Shown: positions 1-9,693, counted from the stretch's first letter. The stretch: 64,000 nt of DNA from Pseudomonadota bacterium (GCA_021804785.1 JAJZGY010000002.1:1-64000); one strand, 5' to 3'. Numbers and translations: made by a program. The notes: generated by a model not told the origin, from the letters alone.

Positions 1-107
1 GTGGAGCCCAGGGTGTGGGAACCGCCACCACCAATGCCGTGGTCGCCTCCTCCATTCTCATTCTCGCGGCCAACTATCTGCTCACCTCATTGCTGTTCGT
101 ACGGTAA
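1..107 (+). CDS. mlaE: MlaE-type ABC transporter permease, 3' end only
   Basis: The third forward frame is open from the window edge to a TAA at 105-107. It encodes a C-terminus ending in a hydrophobic helix (SSILILAANYLLTSLLFVR). MlaE permeases end in such a membrane segment, often preceded by a TTNAVV-like stretch, which is also present here. The next gene is mlaF, four bases away, the usual partner order in the Mla phospholipid transport system of the inner membrane. The 5' part lies outside the window, so the family call rests on the tail and on context. Confidence 0.75.
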   Translation, partial: GAQGVGTATTNAVVASSILILAANYLLTSLLFVR

Positions 108-111
108 ACTC

Positions 112-882
112 ATGACCCAGCCCAAAGTCGAGTTGCGTGGCGTCAAGAAGAGCTTTGGCAGCAAGGTGGTTCTCGATGGCATTGATCTTGTCTTGGGAAG
201 CGGAGAGAGCCTCGTCGTCATCGGCGGCTCGGGCACCGGCAAATCGGTCATGATCAAATGCGTGCTCGGCATCCTGCGCCCGGATGCAGGGCAGATTTTC
301 GTTGATGGCGAGGAGGTCACGCGGGTGCGCGGCCGTGCGCGCGACCACATGCTGAAACAGTTCGGCATGCTGTTCCAGGGAGCCGCCCTCTTCGACAGCC
401 TGCCGGTATGGGAAAACGTTGCCTTTGGCTTGATCCAGGGGCATGGCGTAAAGCGAAAGCAGGCCCGCGAGATTGCCATCGAGAAGCTGGCCAAGGTGGG
501 CTTGTCCTCCGATGTGGCCATGCTGTCACCCGCAGAACTGTCTGGGGGCATGCAGAAGCGTGTCGGTCTGGCCCGCGCGATTGCCGCCGATCCCAAGGTC
601 ATCTTCTTCGATGAACCGACCACCGGCCTTGATCCCATCATGGCCGATGTCATCAACGATCTGATCATTTCGACAGTCGAAGATCTCGGGGTCTCAACCC
701 TTTCCATCACCCATGACATGGCCAGCGCGCGCAAGATTTCCGACCGCATCGCCATGCTCTATCGGGGCAAGATCATCTGGCAGGGGGCAACCGAGCAGAT
801 CGACCACTCCGGCAATCCTTACGTGGAGCAGTTCATTCACGGCCGGGCCGAAGGTCCGATCCAGATGGAACTGCGACGCTAG
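112..882 (+). CDS. mlaF: Phospholipid ABC transporter ATP-binding protein MlaF
   Basis: This 256-residue ATPase would energise the inner-membrane Mla complex, which moves phospholipids between outer and inner membrane and so preserves outer-membrane asymmetry. Visible motifs are Walker A GGSGTGKS, signature LSGGMQKR, Walker B VIFFDEPTTGLDP and the switch histidine in SITHD. The ORF track starts at base 1, but that extension only reads through the mlaE tail out of frame. The ATG at 112 matches the family length and sits four bases after the mlaE stop, so the two genes are translationally linked. The D and C subunits are not in the window. Confidence 0.92.
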   Translation: MTQPKVELRGVKKSFGSKVVLDGIDLVLGSGESLVVIGGSGTGKSVMIKCVLGILRPDAGQIFVDGEEVTRVRGRARDHMLKQFGMLFQGAALFDSLPVWENVAFGLIQGHGVKRKQAREIAIEKLAKVGLSSDVAMLSPAELSGGMQKRVGLARAIAADPKVIFFDEPTTGLDPIMADVINDLIISTVEDLGVSTLSITHDMASARKISDRIAMLYRGKIIWQGATEQIDHSGNPYVEQFIHGRAEGPIQMELRR

Positions 883-932
883 GCAACCCTGGGCACGCTG
901 CCAGTCCCCTCATCCGTGCTATAGCTTTGCCC

Positions 933-2294
933 ATGGCCAAACCGCTTTCCTTCACCTGTCAATCCTGCGGAGCTACGCATGCCAAATGGGCCGGGCGCTG
1001 CGATGCCTGTGGCGGCTGGAACACCATCATCGAAGAGGCCCCGATCATTCCCGCCGGTACTGCAGCAAGCCGTCGCAGCAGGGGGCGCCCCTTCGCCCTC
1101 GAGGACCTCACGTCGACCGATCAGGTCCCGGCCCGGCGCATCAGCGGCATCGGTGAATTCGATCGCGTCTGCGGCGGCGGTCTGGTACCGGGCTCGGCGC
1201 TGCTTGTCGGCGGGGATCCCGGTGTTGGCAAATCCACCCTCATTCTTCAGGTTCTGGCGGCCTACGCGCGCGCCAAGGGAGCTGCTGTCTATATTTCTGG
1301 AGAAGAGGCGATGGGCCAGGTCCGCCTGCGGGCCGCCCGCATGGGCCTCGCCGAAGCCCCTGTGGCATTGGGCGCAGCGACCTGCATCGAGGACATCCTG
1401 GCCACCCTCGAGCGTGGCCCCCCTCCCGGCATTCTGGCGATTGATTCGATCCAGACCATCTGGACCTCGGCCCTTGAGGCCGCGCCCGGAACCATTGCCC
1501 AGGTGCGCACGGCAAGCTTTGATCTCGTGCGCTATGCCAAGTCTAGCGGCGCCGCCCTGCTGCTGATCGGCCACGTCACCAAAGAGGGACAGATCGCCGG
1601 GCCCAAGGCCGTCGAACATCTCGTTGACGCCGTACTCTATTTTGAGGGCGAGCGCGGCCATCATTTTCGTGTCCTGCGCAGCGTCAAGAACCGGTTCGGA
1701 GCAACCGACGAGATCGGTGTGTTCGACATGACCGGCCGCGGGCTGGAACAGGTCGCCAATCCCTCGGCCATGTTTTTAGGTGACCGCCTGGGAAACGCTC
1801 CCGGGGCAAGCGTGTTCGCCGGTCTCGAAGGCAGTCGACCGGTGCTCGTTGAATTCCAGTCGCTGGTCGCCCCCCCAAGCTATGGCACACCACGGCGCGC
1901 CGTCGTGGGTTGGGACTCAGCCCGGCTCGCCATGCTCTTAGCAGTGCTTGATGCCCGCGCCGGACTATCGATCACGGGCCATGACGTCTATCTGAACGTG
2001 GCTGGCGGCCTCAAAATCGGCGAACCGGCCGCCGACCTGGCAGCGGCAGCGGCGCTGATCTCCGGGTTCAGCGCCATAGCATTGCCCAAAGACGCGGTAT
2101 TTTTTGGTGAAATCAGCCTTTCAGGCGACATTCGGCCAACCCCGCAGCCTGAACTTCGCCTCAAGGAGGCCCTCAAACTGGGCTTTACAACTGCCGTGGT
2201 ACCGCCGGGCATCAAGGCCGAGATTCCCAATCTGACACTCAAACACATTACCGATGTCGCGGAACTTGCGGCCTTCGTGACCACCCTGCGCTGA
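933..2294 (+). CDS. radA: DNA repair protein RadA/Sms
   Basis: RadA is a RecA-like ATPase that drives branch migration during recombinational repair. Order of domains: an N-terminal four-cysteine zinc finger (CQSCG...CDACGGW), a RecA-like core with Walker A GGDPGVGKST, the diagnostic KNRFG motif, and a C-terminal Lon-protease-like domain without an obvious active serine. The length of 453 residues is typical. The track begins at a TTG two codons earlier; I prefer the ATG at 933, giving the usual short N-terminus. It is followed by cvpA after 26 bases on the same strand. Confidence 0.95.
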   Translation: MAKPLSFTCQSCGATHAKWAGRCDACGGWNTIIEEAPIIPAGTAASRRSRGRPFALEDLTSTDQVPARRISGIGEFDRVCGGGLVPGSALLVGGDPGVGKSTLILQVLAAYARAKGAAVYISGEEAMGQVRLRAARMGLAEAPVALGAATCIEDILATLERGPPPGILAIDSIQTIWTSALEAAPGTIAQVRTASFDLVRYAKSSGAALLLIGHVTKEGQIAGPKAVEHLVDAVLYFEGERGHHFRVLRSVKNRFGATDEIGVFDMTGRGLEQVANPSAMFLGDRLGNAPGASVFAGLEGSRPVLVEFQSLVAPPSYGTPRRAVVGWDSARLAMLLAVLDARAGLSITGHDVYLNVAGGLKIGEPAADLAAAAALISGFSAIALPKDAVFFGEISLSGDIRPTPQPELRLKEALKLGFTTAVVPPGIKAEIPNLTLKHITDVAELAAFVTTLR

Positions 2295-2320
2295 AGGAAA
2301 ATCATGCTAAACTCGAATCA

Positions 2321-3001
2321 ATGGCCGCATCCGGTTTGAATTTTTTCGACATGGTGGTTCTCGCCGTGATTGCGATCTCGGCGGTCTATGCCCTTTTGCG
2401 GGGCTTTGTTCGGGAATCCCTGTCGGTCCTTGCCTGGGTCGGCGCCGGCGCCGCCGCGGTGTTTTTCGGACCGTGGCTGGCCCATCGCCTGCATGGCACC
2501 CTTGAGGGCTGGCCAGCCCTGGTCGTCGGCTATGGTGGCGTCTTTCTGGCCGTCGTCATTCCCCTCAGCTTCGTCAGCCACTATCTCGGCCGCACAGTAC
2601 AGCAATCCCCCATTGGCATGGTGGACCGGCTCCTCGGTGCGGTTTTCGGGGTAGCACGCGGGGTCGCCCTGATCGCCGTCTGCTATCTTCTGTTTTCATT
2701 CGCGGTGCCAAAGGCTCGGCAGCCCAACTGGATGACCGACGCCCGCCTCATGCCCCTGATCCAAGCTTCCAGCCATATCCTTTGGGCGCTGGTGCCCAAC
2801 CCGCGTTTGGCCCGTCACAATGGTCTTGAGCAGGTTCAGGCCGTACTGGGCGAAATCGGGCAGAAACGGGGCGATGGAACCTCTACCTCCCCCCAGCAAG
2901 GGGGCCTCGCGACCAAAAGACCTCAAGTCAGCTATAGCGCCAAGGAGCGCGAAGCATTAGACAGGCTCCTCGAGGGCAATGGCAGCGGAAAGCAACCATG
3001 A
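2321..3001 (+). CDS. cvpA: CvpA family membrane protein
   Basis: A 226-residue inner-membrane protein with four hydrophobic segments in the first ~160 residues. It includes the family-typical start FDMVVLAVIAISAVYALLRG and a glycine-rich GAVFGVARG stretch. The C-terminal ~60 residues are polar and probably cytoplasmic. CvpA was named for colicin V production and is linked to envelope stress tolerance in other bacteria; its molecular role is unsettled. It overlaps purF by four bases, matching the widespread cvpA-purF operon. Confidence 0.9.
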   Translation: MAASGLNFFDMVVLAVIAISAVYALLRGFVRESLSVLAWVGAGAAAVFFGPWLAHRLHGTLEGWPALVVGYGGVFLAVVIPLSFVSHYLGRTVQQSPIGMVDRLLGAVFGVARGVALIAVCYLLFSFAVPKARQPNWMTDARLMPLIQASSHILWALVPNPRLARHNGLEQVQAVLGEIGQKRGDGTSTSPQQGGLATKRPQVSYSAKEREALDRLLEGNGSGKQP

Positions 3002-4470
3002 GCGGCCCATCCCGGCACGATCTTGCGGATGAGATTGACGACGACAGACTGCACGAAGAGTGCGGCGTGTTTGGCATCTTCGGCCATATCGACGCTGGTC
3101 CTTTAACCGTCCTCGGCCTTCATGCCTTGCAGCATCGCGGCCAGGAAGCCGCCGGTATCGTCACCTATGACGGAACGCAATTCATCGCCGAGCGACATGC
3201 TGGCCTCGTCGGCGATATTTTCGATGAAAGCAGCGGCCACGTCGAAACCCTCAAGGGGGAGTATGCCGTCGGCCACAATCGCTACTCCACAACCGGCGGC
3301 TCGACGGTGCGCAACATTCAGCCGATCTTCGCCGATCTGGCTGGCGGCGGCATCGCCCTCGCCCATAATGGCAATCTCACCAATGCCCGGATCCTGCGTA
3401 ATCGCCTGACCCGCGAAGGGGCGATTTTTCAGTCGACCTCCGATACCGAGACCATCGTGCATCTGGTAGCGCGCAGCACCGGCAGCATGGTCGATCGGCT
3501 GGTCGATGCCCTCAAGCAGGTCGAAGGCGCCTATTCCCTGGTTGCGCTGACCGCCAAGAAACTGATCGGTGTGCGGGACCCCCATGGTGTCCGCCCCCTG
3601 GTACTGGGCGATCTGGACGGAGCCTTCATACTGACCTCCGAAACCTGTGCCCTGGATATCATCGGTGCCCGCTTTGTGCGCGACATCAACCCCGGAGAGC
3701 TCGTCGTCATTACCCAGGATGGACTTCAGAGTTTCTTTCCGTTCACCCCCGCACCCCGCCGTTTCTGCGTGTTTGAGTACGTCTATTTTTCGCGCCCCGA
3801 TTCCAACGTCGAGGGTCGCAATGTCTACGATGCCCGCAAGGCCATCGGTGAGGAACTGGCCCGGGAAAGCCCGGCCAATGCCGATATCGTCATCCCCGTC
3901 CCCGATTCCGGTGTACCGGCAGCTCTCGGCTATGCTTTGGCCTCGGGGCTGCCTTTTGAGCTTGGCATCATTCGCAATCATTATGTGGGGCGGACCTTCA
4001 TCGCCCCCTCTGACCGCATTCGTCACCTGAGCGTAAGGCTCAAGCACAACCCCAACCGCGCCCAACTCAAGGGCAAGCGGGTGGTCCTCGTCGATGATTC
4101 CATCGTCCGGGGCACTACTTCCAAGAAGATCGTCCAGATGGTGCGCGATGCCGGAGCGGCGGAGGTGCATTTTCGTATCGCTTCGCCTCCTACCACGCAC
4201 TCCTGTTTCTACGGGGTGGACACACCCAACTCCGAAGATCTGCTGGCCCACAAGATGGATGTCGAGGGCATGCGCCGCTATATCGGCGCCGACACCCTCG
4301 CCTTTGTATCGATGGATGGTCTTTACCGTGCGGTCGGCGAACCAGGACGTCGCCGCGAGCAGCCCCAGTTCTGCGACGCCTGCTTCTCCGGCGACTATCC
4401 GATTGAGCTCGCAGACAAGAACGGCGGAGAAAGCGGGCGCCAACTCTCGCTGCTCGCCGAAGTCGCGTGA
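2998..4470 (+). CDS. purF: Amidophosphoribosyltransferase
   Basis: PurF makes phosphoribosylamine from PRPP and glutamine, the first committed step of purine synthesis. The nucleophile cysteine is in HEECGVFGIFG at about residue 22, so the mature enzyme probably loses a short propeptide as in Bacillus-type PurF. The glutaminase half is followed by the PRPP-binding loop VVLVDDSIVRGTTS. Cysteines near the C-terminus (FCDACFSGDYP) fit an iron-sulfur type enzyme. The length is 490 residues. The start overlaps cvpA (ATGA). The purL 3' part lies at the other end of this window in a separate operon. Confidence 0.97.
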   Translation: MSGPSRHDLADEIDDDRLHEECGVFGIFGHIDAGPLTVLGLHALQHRGQEAAGIVTYDGTQFIAERHAGLVGDIFDESSGHVETLKGEYAVGHNRYSTTGGSTVRNIQPIFADLAGGGIALAHNGNLTNARILRNRLTREGAIFQSTSDTETIVHLVARSTGSMVDRLVDALKQVEGAYSLVALTAKKLIGVRDPHGVRPLVLGDLDGAFILTSETCALDIIGARFVRDINPGELVVITQDGLQSFFPFTPAPRRFCVFEYVYFSRPDSNVEGRNVYDARKAIGEELARESPANADIVIPVPDSGVPAALGYALASGLPFELGIIRNHYVGRTFIAPSDRIRHLSVRLKHNPNRAQLKGKRVVLVDDSIVRGTTSKKIVQMVRDAGAAEVHFRIASPPTTHSCFYGVDTPNSEDLLAHKMDVEGMRRYIGADTLAFVSMDGLYRAVGEPGRRREQPQFCDACFSGDYPIELADKNGGESGRQLSLLAEVA

Positions 4471-4544
4471 GCCCCTGCTTGCCATAGGTCCAAAGCCGCA
4501 CGCAGGGCACGCTGCTCAAAACCTGATCATGATGAAAGACTGAC

Positions 4545-5252
4545 ATGGCCCGTTTCAGCGACCGCATTGTTCTTGTCACTGGCGCTTCACGCGGCATCGG
4601 CCGCGCTGCCGCCCTTGGTCTTGCCAAGGAAGGCGCCCACGTGATCGCGCTGGCTCGCACCGTTGGCGCACTTGAAGAGCTCGATGACGAGATTGCGGCC
4701 CTGGGCGGCAGCTGCACGCTGGTACCGCTGGATCTTAAGGATTTTGCAGCTCTCGACCGGCTGGGAGGCTCGATCTATGAGCGCTGGGGCCATCTGGACG
4801 GTGTCCTTGCCAATGCCGGCGTGCTGGGCGTGCTAACCCCGCTCACTCACCTTGACCCGGAGACTTTGGCCGAAGCTATCGCCATCAACGTGACCGCCAA
4901 CTGGCGCCTCATCCGTTCGCTCGATCCGCTGCTGAAGGCCTCGGATTCAGGACGCGCAGTGTTCGTGACGAGTGCTGCGGCTCGCAAGAACCGGGCCTAT
5001 TGGGGCTGCTATGCCCTCACCAAGGCGGCGCTTGAATCCCTCGCTCTGACCTATGCGGACGAGTGCGATAACAGCAAGGTCCGCGTCAATCTCTTCAACC
5101 CAGGACCAATCCGCACGGCGATGCGCGCGCGGGCATTTCCCGGTGAAGACCCCAACAGTCTCAAACAGCCCGATGCCGTTGTTCCTGCTATCCTCGAACT
5201 TCTGGCGTCATCATGCCAGCTGAATGGCACACGACAGGACTTTGCCTCGTGA
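4545..5252 (+). CDS. Short-chain dehydrogenase/reductase family protein
   Basis: A 235-residue classical SDR. The cofactor-binding motif is TGASRGIG near residue 13, followed by NAG (LANAGVLG), and the catalytic pair is Y-x3-K in YALTKAALE with a serine in TSAAA upstream. The fold is an NAD(P)(H)-dependent Rossmann oxidoreductase of unknown substrate. It resembles the YciK-like enzymes often found beside purF in alphaproteobacteria. It lies 74 bases after purF on the same strand and converges with the ABC permease gene downstream. Confidence 0.85.
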   Translation: MARFSDRIVLVTGASRGIGRAAALGLAKEGAHVIALARTVGALEELDDEIAALGGSCTLVPLDLKDFAALDRLGGSIYERWGHLDGVLANAGVLGVLTPLTHLDPETLAEAIAINVTANWRLIRSLDPLLKASDSGRAVFVTSAAARKNRAYWGCYALTKAALESLALTYADECDNSKVRVNLFNPGPIRTAMRARAFPGEDPNSLKQPDAVVPAILELLASSCQLNGTRQDFAS

Positions 5253-5288
5253 ACCCAAGTGGCGCGGTTGAGACCGAGCCCATAAATC

Positions 5289-6035
5289 TCAAACCTGCAT
5301 GCGCGCGAAGCTGCGGGCGGCCAGCAGCAGAAGAATGAATGACAGTGCGAGCGTTACAGAAAGATCCACGAGCAGTGAAAACTGTGAGTTCCCGGTCAGA
5401 AGCCTGCGCAGGGCATCGACGCCATAGGTTAGCGGATCCATCATGGCCAGCACGCGCATGGCCGACGCCACGCGGTCCAGCGGGAAGACCGCGCCGGAGA
5501 GGAAAAACATCGGCATCACCACAAAATTCATGACCAGCGGGTAGCCCTGCATATCCCGCATCAAGGTGCCCAGAAAGAGACCGAAGGCGGCAAATAGAAA
5601 GGCAAGACTGAGCCCGGCACCAACTGCCGCGATCACCCCCCACCAGTGTTCCGGGCGAAAGCCGAGCGCGATGGACAGGAGTAGCACCAAAAGTCCCTGC
5701 AAAGTCGAGGTCGTGGAGCCGCCGAGCACGCGTCCGAACATGATGGCCACGCGACTGACCGGTGCCACCAGCGTCTCCTTCAGAAAGCCAAACTGGCGAT
5801 CCCAGATCAGATCCATGCCCGAAAACACCGAGGTGAAAATGATACTCATCGCCATGATGCCCGGCGCCAGGAAGTTCAGGTAATTCCCAGCCCCCGCGGC
5901 CTGGAACACCCGTCCCAGACCAAAGCCGAGGGCGACGAAAAAGAGCAATGGCTGGCCCAATGAGGCGACGATGCGAGCAGGGCTTCGCCAATACCGCTTC
6001 AGCTGCCGCAGCCACATGACATAGATTGCGCCCAT
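5289..6035 (-). CDS. ABC-2 type transporter permease
   Basis: A 248-residue membrane protein with about six hydrophobic segments. It has the ABC-2 pattern of an N-terminal cytoplasmic stretch (WLRQLKRYWRSPARI), a long first helix, and the conserved LVAPVSR region after helix two. It resembles NodJ/DrrB-like exporter subunits, which move drugs or polysaccharide-like molecules outward. The substrate cannot be read from the sequence. The start lies two bases after the stop of its ATPase partner, and both end the yfgM-bamB-der operon. Confidence 0.87.
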   Translation of the reverse strand: MGAIYVMWLRQLKRYWRSPARIVASLGQPLLFFVALGFGLGRVFQAAGAGNYLNFLAPGIMAMSIIFTSVFSGMDLIWDRQFGFLKETLVAPVSRVAIMFGRVLGGSTTSTLQGLLVLLLSIALGFRPEHWWGVIAAVGAGLSLAFLFAAFGLFLGTLMRDMQGYPLVMNFVVMPMFFLSGAVFPLDRVASAMRVLAMMDPLTYGVDALRRLLTGNSQFSLLVDLSVTLALSFILLLLAARSFARMQV

Positions 6036-6037
6036 GG

Positions 6038-6835
6038 CTAGCGTCTCCAGGCTTTGCGCAGATTGCGCATGCGTTCGAGGCCGCCATCGTCTCCCTCGCG
6101 GATCTCATGGCCCGTGAGCGTGAGAAACGCCTGTTCCAACGACTGGCTGTTAGTCTGCGCACAGAGTTCCTGCGCAGTGCCCATGGCCACGATCGCGCCA
6201 TGGTCGATGATGGCAATGTGGCGAGCAACACGCTCAGCTTCTTCCATGTAGTGCGTGGTAAAGAAAACTGTGGTGCCCTGACGTGCATTGAGTTCCTGCA
6301 GATAGGACCACATGTGGTTGCGCGTCTGCGGATCGAGGCCGAGGGTCGGTTCGTCAAGAAAGATGATCCGCGGCTCGTGAAGCAGTCCACGGGCAATCTC
6401 CAGCCGCCGCTTCATGCCGCCGGAAAACTCCCGCACCAGGCTGTCGCGACGATCGTAAAGTTCGACAAACGCAAGCAAGGTGTCGATGCGCTGCCGCCGC
6501 TCTGCCTTCGCGACCCCGTAAAGAATGCCGTGAAACTCCATGTTCTCGAAAGCGGTTAGGTCATCGTCAAGGCTTGAATCCTGGAACACGATGCCGAACG
6601 AACGACGCACCGCATAGGACTGGGTAACCGGATCAAAGCCATTGACCCGCATCCGCCCCGAACTCGGTCGCAGGATGGTGGTCAGCATCTTGATTGTGGT
6701 CGACTTGCCAGCACCATTGGGTCCCAGAAAGGCAAATATATCTCCAGCCTCGACCCTGACCGTAACATCCTTGACCGCCATGACCTCGCCGAAGCGCTTG
6801 CACAGATGCTCGACTTCAATCACCGCAGCCATCAT
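6038..6835 (-). CDS. ABC transporter ATP-binding protein (NodI/DrrA-like)
   Basis: A 265-residue ATPase that pairs with the ABC-2 permease downstream. Walker A is GPNGAGKST, the signature is FSGGMKRRLEIA, Walker B is IIFLDEPTLGLDP, and the switch histidine is in FFTTHYMEEAE. The sequence is of the DrrA/NodI exporter type. Two consecutive ATG codons exist (6835 and 6832). The first is two bases after the der stop, so expression is probably coupled to der. Confidence 0.9.
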   Translation of the reverse strand: MMAAVIEVEHLCKRFGEVMAVKDVTVRVEAGDIFAFLGPNGAGKSTTIKMLTTILRPSSGRMRVNGFDPVTQSYAVRRSFGIVFQDSSLDDDLTAFENMEFHGILYGVAKAERRQRIDTLLAFVELYDRRDSLVREFSGGMKRRLEIARGLLHEPRIIFLDEPTLGLDPQTRNHMWSYLQELNARQGTTVFFTTHYMEEAERVARHIAIIDHGAIVAMGTAQELCAQTNSQSLEQAFLTLTGHEIREGDDGGLERMRNLRKAWRR

Positions 6836-6837
6836 GC

Positions 6838-8184
6838 TTATCCGTCTGCAAAGGGATTTTTGGAGGTGCGCAACATAAAACGTATCGGGGTTCCCTCGAG
6901 CGCAAATGTCTCCCGCAAGCCATGCGCCAGAAAGCGCAGATAGCTTTCGGGGAGCGCCTTCAACTGCGTACCGAACAGGGCGAAACTGGGAGGACGCGCC
7001 TTAGGCTGGGTCATGTAGCGGATGCGCACGCGCCGGCCATGAATCGCCGGCGGAGGATGACGCGCGAGCGCCTGTTCGAGAAAGCGGTTCAGCTGGGCAG
7101 TTGTGACACGATGGTTCCAAGCCGCATCGGCCGCTTCGATCGCCGTCCCAAGCCGTTCCATACCCTCGCCAGTGCGCGCCGAAATGGCGACGAGAGGCGC
7201 GCCAGATACTTGGGGCAGCGCGGCATCAAGGCTTTGCCGGAATTCCTTCAGCTTGCCCTGAGGGTCGGAGAGCAGGTCCCACTTGTTGAGGGCAAAGACG
7301 ATGGCGCGCCCTTCGCGGGCGATCAGATCGGCAATCGAGAGATCCTGCTTTTCGAAAGGGTGGGTGGCATCCATGATCAGCACCACGCATTCGGCAAAGC
7401 GGATGGCCCCGAGGCTTGAGCCGACCGCGAGTTCCTCGAGCGTCTTACCGGCCACGCGCGCCTTCCTGCGCATACCCGCGGTGTCGTAGATCAGGACCGG
7501 GCGGCCTGCAATCTGCCAGGCCGCAGCGATGGCGTCGCGAGTGATCCCGGCTTCCGGTCCGGTGAGCGCCCGTTCGCTGCCAATCAGTCGATTGAACAAG
7601 CTCGACTTGCCAACATTGGGCCTGCCGACAAGTGCAATGCGCAGCGGCTTGATGGTGCCCTCAGAGACCTCCTCCTCATTCTCCTGCGGGGGGCGCGGCA
7701 AGAGCGCCTGCAATTGTTCGAAGAGTTCCCCCACCCCCAGACCGTGCTCGGCCGACACCGCAATGGGCTCGCCAAATCCCAGGCCGTAGGCTTCAGAAAA
7801 ACCTCCCTGCGAGGCGCGGCTCTCACATTTGTTGACGACCAGGATAATAGGCTTGCCGGAGCGGCGCAGGCTGAGAGCAATGGTTTCGTCTCCCGCCGTA
7901 ATCCCTTCGCGTCCATCAATCATGAAAAGACACACGTCCGCCTCTGCGATGGCCAGGCGCGACTGCAGCGTCATGCGCTGGGCCAGGCTGCCATCGGGGC
8001 CCATCTCAAATCCCGCAGTATCGACAAGACGCAGGGTCATGCCGTGGAGTTCGATCTCGGCCTCCTGGCGATCCCGGGTGACACCCGGGGTGTCATGCAC
8101 GATGGCAAGACGGCGTCCAGCGAGCCGGTTGAACAGTGTTGACTTGCCGACATTGGGCCGGCCGATGATGGCAACGCTCAGCAT
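6838..8184 (-). CDS. der: Ribosome biogenesis GTPase Der (EngA)
   Basis: Der has two tandem GTPase domains and a KH-like C-terminal domain and assists assembly of the 50S subunit. Both G1 motifs are visible: GRPNVGKSTLFNRLAG near residue 8 and GRPNVGKSSLFNRLIG near residue 190. They are followed by DTPGVTRD and DTAGM switch regions and NKC/NKWD G4 motifs. The KH domain follows from about residue 360. The length of 448 is normal. It sits downstream of bamB, the same neighbourhood as in enterobacteria (yfgM-bamB-der). Confidence 0.96.
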   Translation of the reverse strand: MLSVAIIGRPNVGKSTLFNRLAGRRLAIVHDTPGVTRDRQEAEIELHGMTLRLVDTAGFEMGPDGSLAQRMTLQSRLAIAEADVCLFMIDGREGITAGDETIALSLRRSGKPIILVVNKCESRASQGGFSEAYGLGFGEPIAVSAEHGLGVGELFEQLQALLPRPPQENEEEVSEGTIKPLRIALVGRPNVGKSSLFNRLIGSERALTGPEAGITRDAIAAAWQIAGRPVLIYDTAGMRRKARVAGKTLEELAVGSSLGAIRFAECVVLIMDATHPFEKQDLSIADLIAREGRAIVFALNKWDLLSDPQGKLKEFRQSLDAALPQVSGAPLVAISARTGEGMERLGTAIEAADAAWNHRVTTAQLNRFLEQALARHPPPAIHGRRVRIRYMTQPKARPPSFALFGTQLKALPESYLRFLAHGLRETFALEGTPIRFMLRTSKNPFADG

Positions 8185-8262
8185 GGCTACCTTGAGAGCC
8201 GGTGGCGCTCACATTGTCCAATTGGGGCATGAGCCCATGATTCATGTACGAAAGGGACTAGC

Positions 8263-9693
8263 TTAACGCAACGCCACGAGTTCTGCACCGCGGGTATAAA
8301 GATAGACCATCTGATTGGCGACAATCGGACTGATGGTTTCGCCATCCGGGATGGAGATCCGTCCCAGCACATGGCCACTATAGGGCGAGATCGATTCGGC
8401 ATGGCCGTCAGAGGAGGTGACGATGAGACGATTGGAAACCAGCACCGGACCCGCCCAGACGATTGGCCCTTCGTGGTTCTCGGGATCCTCCCACCGCGAA
8501 AAAGCATGCATCCACTTTACCTTACCCGTCTTGCGCTCAAGGCAGAGTAGCTGATTGCGGGTGGTCATCACGTAGAGAACGTCACCGGCAACCCAAGGGG
8601 TATAGATACCTGTGATATCCTTGGTCCACACCCGCTCTCCGGTGCTCAGCCTGATGGCAGCCATCAGGCCTGAATGGCTGATGGCAAAGACCATGTCGCG
8701 ATCAATCACCGGTTCGGCGGCGATGTCGTCGATCTCGCCCAGCGCAGTGATGCTGTGGAGCTTGGAAAGCGTGTCGGACCAAGCGACATGCCCATTGGTC
8801 ACACGAATGGCAAAGAGCTCCCCTGAGGTATAGGGCGCGATCACATATTCGTTGGCCACTGCCACGCTCGAGGACTTCAGGATCGAGGCATGTTCGGAGA
8901 TGCCCTCTTGGTCCCACAGCTCGTGGCCGTTCTTTTCGTTGAGCACATGCAGATGATTGTCGACCGAAGAAACGAAGACCCGCCCGCCATTGCCTACCGG
9001 AGCATTGATAAACGGCGTACCGATGTGAGTACGCCACAAGGTCTTGCCACTGGCCGGATCAAGCGCCAGAACGTCGCCAAAGCCGGTGGAGACAAAGATC
9101 TTTCCGTTGTCGGAACCAAGTCCCCCGCCATAGCCCTTAGTGGGGTCGACGCGGCTGTCACTTCCGATCAGACCGAAGGACAGTTCGCTGAGGATGCTCT
9201 GTTCGCCTCTAGGTGCCACTGACCGCTTCCACAGACGCCTGCCTGTGGTCGCGTTGAAGGCGTAAACGTGACTGGCGGAATCAAGTACGAAGATCCGCCC
9301 GCCAGTGACGATGGGCGGCGCGGTCAGGCGGGAATCGCTGTCTGAACCTTTGCCCGCCTCGTGCTCCCAGACCACTCTCAGTGGCCCCGATGCCATGAGG
9401 TGATACATGGCGTTGGTGGCGTAGCCTCCCGCTTCTGGCCAATCGTGATTGACGTAAGGCGCAGGAAGCACCACGGGGACCGATTTCAATTTCGGATCGG
9501 GACGCAGCTCATTGGCTTCGGTCAGAACCGGAATGCGCGTGCCCTTGAGGTTGGATTTGGTGGGCGTGCTGGCAAACCAGTGCGAAACCGCACCGAGACC
9601 AAGCTGATCCAGCGTGCCGCAAGCTCCCAGTGACAAAGCGAGGCCAAGACAAAGCGACAGGCGCCAGGTCCGACACAGCGTCGATGACTTCAT
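8263..9693 (-). CDS. bamB: Outer membrane assembly lipoprotein BamB-like (PQQ-like beta-propeller)
   Basis: A 476-residue exported lipoprotein. An N-terminal signal helix ends in the lipobox LGAC, then a linker of about 100 residues leads to a beta-propeller built of PQQ-like blades (for example VYAFNATTGRRLWKR and LLCLERKTGKVKWM). BamB supports the BAM complex that inserts outer-membrane beta-barrels. It is longer than the roughly 390-residue E. coli protein because of the N-terminal linker. It overlaps the upstream yfgM-like gene by four bases and is followed by der, a conserved order that supports the call. Confidence 0.88.
   Translation of the reverse strand: MKSSTLCRTWRLSLCLGLALSLGACGTLDQLGLGAVSHWFASTPTKSNLKGTRIPVLTEANELRPDPKLKSVPVVLPAPYVNHDWPEAGGYATNAMYHLMASGPLRVVWEHEAGKGSDSDSRLTAPPIVTGGRIFVLDSASHVYAFNATTGRRLWKRSVAPRGEQSILSELSFGLIGSDSRVDPTKGYGGGLGSDNGKIFVSTGFGDVLALDPASGKTLWRTHIGTPFINAPVGNGGRVFVSSVDNHLHVLNEKNGHELWDQEGISEHASILKSSSVAVANEYVIAPYTSGELFAIRVTNGHVAWSDTLSKLHSITALGEIDDIAAEPVIDRDMVFAISHSGLMAAIRLSTGERVWTKDITGIYTPWVAGDVLYVMTTRNQLLCLERKTGKVKWMHAFSRWEDPENHEGPIVWAGPVLVSNRLIVTSSDGHAESISPYSGHVLGRISIPDGETISPIVANQMVYLYTRGAELVALR

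Noticed and set aside
879-1664. Long minus-strand ORF (261 aa) over radA
   Set aside because: It is a shadow of radA: no family motif, Gly/Arg-rich composition typical of antisense frames, and radA is unambiguous.
3103-4485. 460-aa minus-strand ORF antisense to purF
   Set aside because: purF is clear on the plus strand. The antisense frame is open because of high GC codon bias.
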